From assembly GCA_910588885.1 (NCBI GenBank), contig CAJUSQ010000072.1, positions 1-16,185 on the forward strand: DNA of 16,185 nucleotides. The letters run 5' to 3'. Under the pieces are notes generated by a model. It did not search any database, had not been told where the DNA came from, and worked only from the letters and a program-made list of their open reading frames with translations. Positions 7,114-13,585 of this stretch are shown here, piece by piece (the stretch's first letter is position 1; each line of letters begins with the position of its first letter). The DNA comes from an uncultured Lachnospiraceae bacterium. Lineage in GTDB: Bacteria > Bacillota > Clostridia > Lachnospirales > Lachnospiraceae. A program made the position numbers and the translations under genes.

Positions 7114-8865
7114 ATGGGAAATGTGACATTTAAGATCAACGGATATGAATATACAATGAAAAAAGGGATCACCATTCTCGATGCTTCCTTTGAAACCAGG
7201 AAGCTGGCAAAGGAATATCTGCAGCATCCCATTCCGACGCTGTATTACTTAAAAGGCGTTGTGGATATTGACGAAAGCGGCGTCTGTGTGGTGGAAGCAG
7301 ACGGGAAGCTTGTGAACGCATCCAAAACCCGGGTAGCGGAGGGCATGGAGATTGCCACCCGTACGCCGGAAGTGATCCGGGTAAGGAAAGAAGCCCTGGC
7401 AAGGATTTTGGAAGGGCATAACAAATCCTGCCTGTATTGTATGCGTAATACCAGCTGTGAGCTTCAGGATCTTCTTCATGAATACGGTTTTACCGACGAA
7501 GCCTCCCTTCCGGTGGAAAAGCTGGAACAACCGGATTTGTCTTCCAGGGTGCTGGTGCGGGATAACAATAAGTGCATCAAATGCAAACGCTGCATCAACG
7601 TATGCGCCAAGATGCAGGCGGTATCTGCCATTACGGCCTGCGGCGAGGGCCTTGATACACTTGTAACACCGTCTTCGCCAAAGGGACTGGATGCCGGCAG
7701 CTGTGTGAACTGCGGCCAGTGCGTAGCGGTCTGCCCGGTCGGAGCGCTGACGGAAATCGACCAGACCGATTTGGTAAAAAAGGCGTTGGAGGATTCGGAA
7801 AAATATGTGGTAGTCCAGGTGGCTCCGGCAGTCCGGGCAGCCCTGGGGGAAGGCTTTGAATTTCCCGTGGGCGTGGATGTGGAAGGCCGGATTGCGGAAG
7901 CCTTGCACCGGGCAGGCTTTGACCGGGTATACGATACGAAATTTGGTGCGGATCTGACGATTGTGGAAGAATCCAACGAATTGATTCAGCGGATTCGGGA
8001 GGACGGCGTACTGCCGATGATTACCTCCTGCTGTCCCGGCTGGGTAAAATATGCGGAGCATTTCTATCCGGATCTGCTGGACCATCTTTCCACCTGCAAA
8101 TCTCCCCACCAGATGCAGGGGGCCATTGTAAAATCCTACATTGCCCAAAAGGAAGGGATTCCCAAGGAAAACATTGTGATGGTCAGCGTCATGCCCTGTA
8201 CGGCCAAGAAATTTGAGATTACCAGGGAAGACGAATGCGGCGCAGGCGTACCGGATGTAGACATTTCCATTACCACAAATGAACTGGTAAAGCTGTTAAA
8301 GGAAAAAGAGATCCAGCTGGAGGCCATGAATCCCAAAGCCCGTTTTGACGATCCCTTAGGACAGGGAACCGGGGCCGGCGTGATTTTCGGCGCCACCGGA
8401 GGCGTGATGGAAGCGGCCCTTCGTACGGCGGCGGAGCGGCTTTCCGGAAAAACCTCGGAAACCCTGGAATATACAAACGTCCGGGGAATGAACGGCATCA
8501 AGGAGGCTTCCGTGGAGTTGGGCGGGACTGTCTATAAGGTGGCTGTGGCCTCCGGCCTGGCAAATGCCAACGCCCTTTTGACAAAGATAAAATCGGGAGA
8601 AGCTGAGTATCAGTTTATCGAAATAATGGCCTGTCCCGGCGGCTGCGTTAACGGCGGCGGCCAGCCCCACCAGCCGGCTTCCGTACGGGCCCTGACGGAT
8701 GTACCGAAGAAGCGGGCAGAGGCCCTTTATGAAAATGACAGGCACAGCAAGATCCGCAAATCCCATGAAAATGCGGCCATAAAAGAAGTGTATGACAATT
8801 TCCTGGGGGAAGTGGGCGGAGAAAAAGCCCATAGGCTTTTACATACCGGCTATGTGATGCGGTAA
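7114..8865 (+). CDS. [FeFe] hydrogenase catalytic subunit with degenerate [2Fe-2S] domain
   Basis: Reversible H2 production, 583 residues. The H-cluster domain is complete: L1 TSCCPGW (C306, C307), L2 MPCTAKK (C362) and L3 MACPGGC (C507, C511). Accessory sites are a His-Cys3 [4Fe-4S] motif (H102, C106, C109, C115) and two ferredoxin-type clusters (C154/157/160/164 and C197/200/203/207). The N-terminal 75 residues keep the plant-ferredoxin-like fold seen in M3-type hydrogenases. However, the four expected [2Fe-2S] ligand positions are Y44, S55, C58 and S70, so that cluster is almost certainly absent. The start follows GAGGAGG with 8-bp spacing, 17 bp after the flavoprotein. No NuoE/NuoF-like partners are present, so it is not a standard electron-bifurcating HydABC complex. 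The flavoprotein and ferredoxin just upstream are the likely partners. Maturases HydE/F/G are not in the window. Confidence 0.93.
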   Translation: MGNVTFKINGYEYTMKKGITILDASFETRKLAKEYLQHPIPTLYYLKGVVDIDESGVCVVEADGKLVNASKTRVAEGMEIATRTPEVIRVRKEALARILEGHNKSCLYCMRNTSCELQDLLHEYGFTDEASLPVEKLEQPDLSSRVLVRDNNKCIKCKRCINVCAKMQAVSAITACGEGLDTLVTPSSPKGLDAGSCVNCGQCVAVCPVGALTEIDQTDLVKKALEDSEKYVVVQVAPAVRAALGEGFEFPVGVDVEGRIAEALHRAGFDRVYDTKFGADLTIVEESNELIQRIREDGVLPMITSCCPGWVKYAEHFYPDLLDHLSTCKSPHQMQGAIVKSYIAQKEGIPKENIVMVSVMPCTAKKFEITREDECGAGVPDVDISITTNELVKLLKEKEIQLEAMNPKARFDDPLGQGTGAGVIFGATGGVMEAALRTAAERLSGKTSETLEYTNVRGMNGIKEASVELGGTVYKVAVASGLANANALLTKIKSGEAEYQFIEIMACPGGCVNGGGQPHQPASVRALTDVPKKRAEALYENDRHSKIRKSHENAAIKEVYDNFLGEVGGEKAHRLLHTGYVMR

Positions 8866-8886
8866 GGCAGGGCCCGCGTAATTTTT
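8857..8886 (+). terminator. Weak terminator-like hairpin at the hydrogenase stop codon
   Basis: ATGCGG (8857-8862) can pair with CCGCGT (8874-8879), with one G-T pair, across an 11-base loop that contains the stop codon. Five T residues follow at 8882-8886. The stem is short, so at best it would reduce read-through into the thiolase gene; it may not act at all. Confidence 0.25.
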
Positions 8887-8912
8887 GCAGCAGTTTCGCC
8901 CAAGGGTGAATC

Positions 8913-8926
8913 GTGAAATTTTTCAC
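8913..8926. promoter_or_regulatory. Palindrome abutting the thiolase ribosome site
   Basis: GTGAAATTTTTCAC is a perfect 14-base palindrome that ends one base before the AAGGAGG of the thiolase gene. As DNA it resembles the GAAAATTTTC elements in the divergent promoter region. As RNA it could form a 5-bp hairpin beside the ribosome site. Either use is inference. Confidence 0.4.
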
Positions 8927-8941
8927 AAGGAGGAAAAACAG

Positions 8942-10240
8942 ATGAGTTTTAATGAAAATGTTCCGAAGCTGAAACCGTATTCCAGAAGCGTTTCGATCAT
9001 AGGCGTGGGCGCAACCCCCTTTGTCCGGGTACTGGACGACCCGGCCGTGGACGGGATGAACGAAGCGGAATTATTTGCGTATGCGGCCCGGGACGCCATG
9101 AAGGATGCGGGAGTAACCGGAAAAGACGTGGAATTTTTCGTCCATGGCCAGGCCGGCCCGGGATGGACCAGCAACTTTGCCACGCCGAATATGCATGCGG
9201 CAAACTGGATCGGCATGAAGGGCAAAGGCTCCTACCATCACAGCGAAGCCTGTGCCACCGGATATGTGGCTCTGGAAACGGCCGTTCATGCCGTGGCTTC
9301 CGGACAGTACGATCTGGTATTAAGCGGCTGCATTGAAATGCCCTATTCCATCGCCCATCCCACCCGGGTACTGACAAAACGGCGGTTTGGAACCGACGCC
9401 ATGTTCCATGAGGTGCTCTGCTCTACAATGCCCAGGGAATATACCTTGTTTACCCGGGGTGCATTGCCCTTTAATTCGGAATCCTGGCTGGATTACTATA
9501 TCAGTGAAAACGAAATCAGCCCGGAAGATGTGGATGGGTTTATGACTAATTTATCCGTCAACTGCCGCCGGGCAGCAGCCTTAAATCCGTTAAGCACCAT
9601 TACAAGCGATACATATGAAGAGTTAGCCATGGCTAACGGCATGGATTCCGCTTCGGAATACCTTCACTCCAAATTCAATCCCCTGATCGGGAAATACATG
9701 CGGGCGTCCCATTTTGAGCAGCGCTGCGACGGCGCGGCGGCAGTGATTGTCTGTCCTACGGAGCAGGCGTACCAATATACGGAGCATCCCATTGAAGTAC
9801 TGGGCGTGGGCCATTCCTGTCTGGAAATTTCCAATCCCAGGCTGGAAATGCAGGCTACGGCCAATGCCTATCGCCAGATGAAGGAGTTGACCGGGCTGAC
9901 CGGGGAGGATATGGACCTTTTCCTCACCAATGATTTTTACAACCAGTCCGAGATGCTCGCAGCCGAAATGTGCGAATACCTGCCCAAGGGCCGGGGCTGG
10001 CAGTATGTGAAGGAAGGGCGGATTGCCTTTGACGGGGACCGTCCCGTGAATACCAACGGCGGACGCTGCCAGTACGGCCACGCAGCCGGAGCCTCCGGCC
10101 TTCACGACCTCTACGAAGCGGTACGCCAGATGCGGGGGGAAGCCGGGGCCACCCAGGTGAAGCATCCCGTAAACCGTGCCATGCTTAGGGGCTTCGGCGG
10201 CAGCCAGAACGTATTGAACATTATGTTGGAGAAAAAATAG
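8942..10240 (+). CDS. SCP2/PhlC-like thiolase
   Basis: This thiolase-fold protein has 432 residues from the ATG at 8942 (AAGGAGG seven to eight bases upstream; a start at 8885 lacks support). The nucleophilic cysteine is C104 in SEACATGYVALETA. The C-terminal NGG...GHAAGASG motif provides H380. The second catalytic cysteine of classical biosynthetic thiolases is absent: the equivalent place reads GFGGSQN, as expected for the SCP2-like/PhlC subclass that works with a DUF35 partner. Members cleave or form C-C bonds between an acyl-thioester and a carbonyl carbon, for example PhlC in C-acetylation of phloroglucinols, or BbsB in thiolysis of benzoylsuccinyl-CoA. The DUF35 gene lies 20 bp downstream and its product is the expected complex partner. 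In this operon the likely role is thiolytic release or transfer of an acyl group that the phosphate acyltransferase and kinase then use. The substrate is not known. Confidence 0.83.
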   Translation: MSFNENVPKLKPYSRSVSIIGVGATPFVRVLDDPAVDGMNEAELFAYAARDAMKDAGVTGKDVEFFVHGQAGPGWTSNFATPNMHAANWIGMKGKGSYHHSEACATGYVALETAVHAVASGQYDLVLSGCIEMPYSIAHPTRVLTKRRFGTDAMFHEVLCSTMPREYTLFTRGALPFNSESWLDYYISENEISPEDVDGFMTNLSVNCRRAAALNPLSTITSDTYEELAMANGMDSASEYLHSKFNPLIGKYMRASHFEQRCDGAAAVIVCPTEQAYQYTEHPIEVLGVGHSCLEISNPRLEMQATANAYRQMKELTGLTGEDMDLFLTNDFYNQSEMLAAEMCEYLPKGRGWQYVKEGRIAFDGDRPVNTNGGRCQYGHAAGASGLHDLYEAVRQMRGEAGATQVKHPVNRAMLRGFGGSQNVLNIMLEKK

Positions 10241-10260
10241 GAGTGAAGGAGATGGTGATA

Positions 10261-11085
10261 ATGACAAAATATGATTTGGAGCCCATTACAAAGACCCACT
10301 ATGAAGCTTTGGAAGAGGGTACGATTTTAGGACGGAAATGTACCCGGTGCGGGCATATCGAATTTCCCCCCTATCTTTGCTGCAATGCCTGCGGATGCCT
10401 GGATACGGAATGGGTGGATCTTACTAATATGCGGGGCCGGGTGAAGCAGGCCCTTCCCACAAAAGGGGCCTTCGGAGATCCGGATTTCCGGAAAACCCAC
10501 GGGGATTATTTTGCAGTGGAAATCGAAGTTCCGGGCGTAGATCCGGTGAACACCAGTTTGCTTCATGTAGATTATGACAAGTATGAGGAATTTGCCGCCC
10601 TGGTAAGGAAGGAAGAAGTCCTGGCAAAACCGCTTTTGATTCAGGACGAGGATACCAAGGTAGTCGTTTGGGAATTGGCAGAAGACAGCGAATTCAAAAA
10701 GATTCCGGATCAAAACGCGCAGTTAAAGGAAGCGGCGTCCAAGACGAAGGCGGCCTGCGGCACAGAAGCATCCGAAGCGAAGGCGGCCTGTGACGATACA
10801 GAAGCGTCCAAAGTGAAGGCGGCCTGCGGCACACAAGCATCCGGGGCGGAATTGGATGAGATTGCAAAAACCGTAATACAGTGTGCGGCAGAAGCCTATG
10901 AAGCGGACCCGGCAGGGCTTACCCTGGCAACGGATATCCGGGAGGATCTTTCGAATGAATCCATGAAAATGATTGTGATGATTTCCTCCATTGAAGATGA
11001 GTTGGACGTTACCATTGAGATTCAGGAAGCAAGCCTGCTAAATACGTTGGAAGATTTTGTAAATAAAGTAAAAGAAAAGATGTAA
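10261..11085 (+). CDS. DUF35 Zn-ribbon/OB-fold protein fused to an acyl-carrier-like domain
   Basis: With the ATG at 10261 (AAGGAG at 10246-10251) the protein has 274 residues; ATG 10252 and GTG 10243 are possible alternatives in frame. Residues 1-46 hold the rubredoxin-like zinc ribbon (C27, C30, C41, C44), and about 47-150 form the OB-fold of DUF35, a family that partners SCP2-like thiolases (PhlB, BbsA). Residues 163-196 are a linker of three 11-12-residue repeats beginning KAAC. Residues 200-274 look like an acyl carrier protein: a first helix, LATDIREDLSNES, helix two after S234, the ED-EL turn, and an ending NTLEDFVNKVKEKM. S234 sits at the usual phosphopantetheine position, although the common DSL is ESM here. 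The fusion suggests that the acyl group handled by the thiolase is carried on a tethered thiol. Whether S234 is modified is unproven. Confidence 0.78.
   Translation: MTKYDLEPITKTHYEALEEGTILGRKCTRCGHIEFPPYLCCNACGCLDTEWVDLTNMRGRVKQALPTKGAFGDPDFRKTHGDYFAVEIEVPGVDPVNTSLLHVDYDKYEEFAALVRKEEVLAKPLLIQDEDTKVVVWELAEDSEFKKIPDQNAQLKEAASKTKAACGTEASEAKAACDDTEASKVKAACGTQASGAELDEIAKTVIQCAAEAYEADPAGLTLATDIREDLSNESMKMIVMISSIEDELDVTIEIQEASLLNTLEDFVNKVKEKM
10747..10848 (+). repeat. Tandem repeat encoding the DUF35-ACP linker
   Basis: Three copies of 33, 36 and 33 bp start at 10747, 10780 and 10816, each opening AAGGCGGCCTG. They encode KAACGTEASEA, KAACDDTEASKV and KAACGTQASGA. The alanine- and charge-rich composition fits a flexible or helical spacer. 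It is unusual that each copy keeps a cysteine (C166, C177, C189). Confidence 0.8.
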
Positions 11086-11097
11086 CGGGAGAGACGC

Positions 11098-11181
11098 GTT
11101 CCGTCCCCAGGGGAGAGATGCAGGGAAGGCATGTTCTCCCCCTGGGCGGAACCAAGCACACGTTCCCGTCCCTGGGGCGGG
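11098..11181 (+). other. Two adjacent GC-rich hairpins in the spacer before the MFS gene
   Basis: The first hairpin pairs GTTCCGTCCCCAGGGGAGA (11098-11116) with TCTCCCCCTGGGCGGAAC (11135-11152), about 17 bp with two single-base bulges. It is capped by an inner ATGC/GCAT stem around 11118-11132. The second, at 11165-11181, pairs CCCG-CCC with GGGCGGG and resembles the arm of the first. Neither is followed by a T tract, so intrinsic termination is unlikely. A stabiliser or processing element that sets carrier expression apart from the enzymes is possible. Confidence 0.6.
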
Positions 11182-11201
11182 ATCAACAAAGGAGAAAACC
11201 A

Positions 11202-11249
11202 ATGACAGAGTTTTTATTATTGAAAAAGAAATGGGGAAAAGGCAAATGA
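11202..11249 (+). CDS. 15-codon leader ORF overlapping the MFS start
   Basis: An ATG at 11202 lies seven bases after a strong AAAGGAG and opens a frame for MTEFLLLKKKWGKGK, ending in TGA at 11247-11249. The stop overlaps the ATG at 11246 as ATGA. The transporter's own start has only a poor ribosome site, so this short frame most likely serves to deliver ribosomes to the transporter by coupled re-initiation. The peptide resembles nothing I recognise. Alternatively the true transporter once started here and the frame was lost. Confidence 0.5.
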   Translation: MTEFLLLKKKWGKGK

Positions 11250-12508
11250 AAAACGAAGTAGTAATGAATCCGAATTCCAAATGGTACGGGCCGAAGCAAA
11301 TCGGTGTGATGCTGTACACGGCCGTGCTGTTTTTAATCGGGACCAGTATTATCGGCGGCAACAATAATACGGTATTTCCGATGTTTGCCCAAATACGGGG
11401 CTGGGATATCAATATCATGAATGCGGTATCCGGTATTGCCTGTATTCTGAAAGCAGTAGGAGTATTGGCTTTTGCGGGCCTGGTTCGAAAGTTGGGTGCA
11501 AAAAAGCTGTCTGCCGTAACGCTGTTCCTGTCGGCAGCGCTGCTGCTGGTATTTGGAGCTACCCAGAGCCTTCCGGTATTTTTGGCGGTAATTTTGATCA
11601 TCGGCCTTTTGGGCGGCGCTTATGAGAAAAACGGCGGTATGACCCTGACAGCCAACTGGTGGCCCACAAAGAAGGGGGTAGTCCTTGGCTTTACCACCAT
11701 GGGAATCGTAGCTATGAATTTTTTGTATGTACCCTATATGCCCAAATTAATCGGTGCCCTCGGCCCTCTGGGAGCGATGGCCGTAATTGCGGCGATTCTG
11801 GTTATAGTAGGGATTCTCGGCCTGATTGCCGTCAAGGATAACCCGGAAGAAGCCGGAGAATATCCGGACGGGGATGCCGCAAACGCGGTAAATGCCGCGG
11901 AGGTAGCCCGGCTTATGAAGGAATACAAAAGCCCCTTCACCCTTGGAAAAGTGCTGAAGGAAAAAGATACCTGGTTGATCGGCCTTGGCTCCGGGTTTGC
12001 TTTTATGGCAGTAATGAGCTATATTGCCTCCGCAATCCCAGCCATGATGTCTTATGGCTATGAATTCGGTATGGCTTCCGGAATTTTTGCCGTAGGCGGC
12101 ATTATGGGTATTATCGGAAGCTTTCTTTTCGGAATCATTGACCAGAAGGCCGGGACGAAAAAAGCTTTTATCGGATACTTTGTATTTATCATAATCGGCT
12201 TCCTCTGCTTGATGGGTATGCCCAAAGGCAGCATTTTCTGCTGGATCTCCGGCATCATCATTTTCGCGGCCCAGGGTGCCCTGTGCAACCTGCTGCCCTC
12301 TTATGTGGCCACCAAATACGGCCGCTGGGACTACAACGCCGGCTATAAAGTAATCGGATTTATTTTCGAAGTATTCGCAGGGATCGGCGTCATGATGACC
12401 GGATTTTTCACCAACTACGCAGCTATGTACACCATGGACCTCATCCTGATGGTCGTTGGACTTCTCTTCATGATTCTGTCTAATGATAAATTTATAGGAA
12501 AACATTGA
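11246..12508 (+). CDS. MFS transporter, OFA-like
   Basis: A 420-residue membrane carrier of the major facilitator superfamily with about 12 hydrophobic segments. These are split by a hydrophilic central loop (roughly residues 205-235: KDNPEEAGEYPDGD and following). Loop 2-3 has the MFS-type basic signature LVRKLGAKK. The stretch NWWPTKKGVVLGFTTMG in loop 4-5 matches the oxalate/formate-antiporter and monocarboxylate-carrier branch (NWFP-RKRG-type), so an organic anion or small acid is the probable cargo. The start at 11246 is chosen for its ATGA overlap with the leader ORF; ATG 11231 or 11264 in the same frame are alternatives. It closes the run that starts with the acyltransferase gene. It may import the aromatic or acyl substrate or export an end-product acid. 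It is related to the second MFS gene downstream. Confidence 0.87.
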   Translation: MKNEVVMNPNSKWYGPKQIGVMLYTAVLFLIGTSIIGGNNNTVFPMFAQIRGWDINIMNAVSGIACILKAVGVLAFAGLVRKLGAKKLSAVTLFLSAALLLVFGATQSLPVFLAVILIIGLLGGAYEKNGGMTLTANWWPTKKGVVLGFTTMGIVAMNFLYVPYMPKLIGALGPLGAMAVIAAILVIVGILGLIAVKDNPEEAGEYPDGDAANAVNAAEVARLMKEYKSPFTLGKVLKEKDTWLIGLGSGFAFMAVMSYIASAIPAMMSYGYEFGMASGIFAVGGIMGIIGSFLFGIIDQKAGTKKAFIGYFVFIIIGFLCLMGMPKGSIFCWISGIIIFAAQGALCNLLPSYVATKYGRWDYNAGYKVIGFIFEVFAGIGVMMTGFFTNYAAMYTMDLILMVVGLLFMILSNDKFIGKH

Positions 12509-12533
12509 TAATGTATTATAATATATTTATTAA
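12505..12533 (+). promoter_or_regulatory. Possible promoter for the hydrolase gene
   Basis: TTGATA (12505-12510, overlapping the MFS stop codon; five of six -35 bases) is followed 17 bp later by TATTAA (12528-12533; four of six). The stretch 12509-12590 is very AT-rich and holds further TATAAT strings without a convincing -35. If used, this promoter would give a leader of roughly 140 nt that includes the hairpin at 12590-12625. Confidence 0.35.
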
Positions 12534-12589
12534 TATTCGTTATTATAATTGTGCCAAAATCAAACTAATACCATATAATAAACCTTCAC

Positions 12590-12625
12590 AGAAATACGGC
12601 TCTACGATAAGTAGGCCGTATTTCT
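12590..12625 (+). terminator. Long perfect hairpin between the MFS and hydrolase genes
   Basis: AGAAATACGGC (12590-12600) pairs perfectly with GCCGTATTTCT (12615-12625). Inside, CTAC and GTAG add four more pairs around a GATAA loop, with one bulged T. The 3' arm is T-rich (TATTTCTC), but no clean T tract follows. It may terminate the upstream operon in either direction, or act as a leader attenuator or stabiliser for the hydrolase mRNA. Confidence 0.55.
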
Positions 12626-12681
12626 CGAACCAACCCGAATGAACTTCCTCCCCAGCCACAACAGAAAGGAGACATCCCCCT

Positions 12682-13503
12682 ATGAGACCCCAAATTACAG
12701 AAGCCGAACGCCAAGAACCATTCAGCCATTTATTTTTCAAGCCCATGGCCCCGGTAGATCAGGAACTGCTGGATCTGATGGCAGAAAGCCCGGTAGACCC
12801 GGCCAGAGCCACTTCCATTCAGAACCGGAACGATATTTTAAAGCCCGGATATTTGGAGGTAGAAAACGGCTATTGCCGGATGCCGGACGGTTCCGGATTT
12901 GTGGCCACGAAAGTCGAAATGAAGGGTGTGACACCGGAAATGATTGACTGGTGGTTTATCTGGCATGGACTGAAGGATCTTAGGTACAAGGTATGGTGTC
13001 CTACGCAGCATTACGGAATTCATGTGTTAGAACAGGATTTGGAAAAAAGATTAAATCAGGATTTAAGTTATAAGGAAAGGAATTGGGGAACCACGGATGT
13101 GGTTACGGAAGATGTGGGAGCAGGGCCGAAGCAAATGCACCTGACCTTTTTATCTCCTCAAGATTATGGCTATGATACTTCGTTGATTCCCAATGCGGAC
13201 GTGATTATCAGTGCCAACGTGACGGACCCGGATACCGGCTTGGGCTTGATTACCTTTTCCCATGTGATCCGAAAAATTCCGGGCGGAATCGAGTACCGCT
13301 CCCATTACTGGCAGGGCTACCAAGTAAATGAAAACCGGGAAGCCCAGGCGGTATCCGTACCGGAGGACGGTTTTCCCATAGAAATTATGAAAGGCTGCGC
13401 ATACCATAGCCTGGACGAATATTATAACCTGGCTTCCATTTTACCGGGACTGTATAAGCAGTATCGAAATCAGCCGGATCGGCCGGAGGATTACCGGAAA
13501 TAG
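12682..13503 (+). CDS. PhlG/phloretin-hydrolase-family C-C bond hydrolase
   Basis: A cytosolic protein of 273 residues in the family of 2,4-diacetylphloroglucinol hydrolase (PhlG) and Eubacterium ramulus phloretin hydrolase. These zinc enzymes cut the C-C bond between an aromatic ring and an acyl carbonyl. Visible family traits are the WWFIWHGL stretch (90-97), the CPTQHYGIH segment (H110), the acidic VTEDVG region (E143), and the C-terminal YHSLDEYYNLASILPGLY. In the last, H242 and E246 (H-x3-E) match the paired zinc ligands I recall for PhlG (H270/E274), with H110 and E143 as candidates for the other two. The length matches known members. AAAGGAG lies about 11 bases before the ATG, a long spacing. 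The gene sits between two MFS carriers and beside a PhlB/PhlC-like pair, which suggests an acylated phloroglucinol, dihydrochalcone or related ketone. The precise substrate is not determined. Confidence 0.82.
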   Translation: MRPQITEAERQEPFSHLFFKPMAPVDQELLDLMAESPVDPARATSIQNRNDILKPGYLEVENGYCRMPDGSGFVATKVEMKGVTPEMIDWWFIWHGLKDLRYKVWCPTQHYGIHVLEQDLEKRLNQDLSYKERNWGTTDVVTEDVGAGPKQMHLTFLSPQDYGYDTSLIPNADVIISANVTDPDTGLGLITFSHVIRKIPGGIEYRSHYWQGYQVNENREAQAVSVPEDGFPIEIMKGCAYHSLDEYYNLASILPGLYKQYRNQPDRPEDYRK

Positions 13504-13523
13504 CAGGATTACCGGAAATAGCA
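13488..13523 (+). repeat. 18-bp tandem duplication at the hydrolase stop codon
   Basis: GGATTACCGGAAATAGCA occurs at 13488-13505 and again, perfectly, at 13506-13523. The unit contains the stop codon TAG, so the protein end is unchanged and the second copy repeats the C-terminal codons and stop in frame. It looks like a recent slippage event. Confidence 0.9.
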
Positions 13524-13585
13524 GGAGTATCGAAGAAGGATGGAAAAGAAACGGAAGAAAAGAACAGAGTAGAAAGGGGTTTCCA

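Noticed and set aside
7249..8148. Long minus-strand frame (299 residues) inside the hydrogenase gene
   Set aside because: It lies wholly within a gene with conserved motifs and has no ribosome site or recognisable domain.
7114..8865. Hydrogenase as a sensory (HydS) or non-catalytic homologue
   Set aside because: All H-cluster ligands and the proton-transfer cysteine in TSCCPGW are present, and no PAS or phosphatase domain is attached.
10142..10240. Thiolase as inactive for lack of the second catalytic cysteine
   Set aside because: The SCP2/PhlC-like class that pairs with DUF35 normally lacks it and still has the nucleophile C104 and H380.
11747..12505. Minus-strand frame (252 residues) inside the first MFS gene
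   Set aside because: It is a shadow of a membrane-protein gene; its His/Asp/Lys-rich composition has no family match that I recognise.
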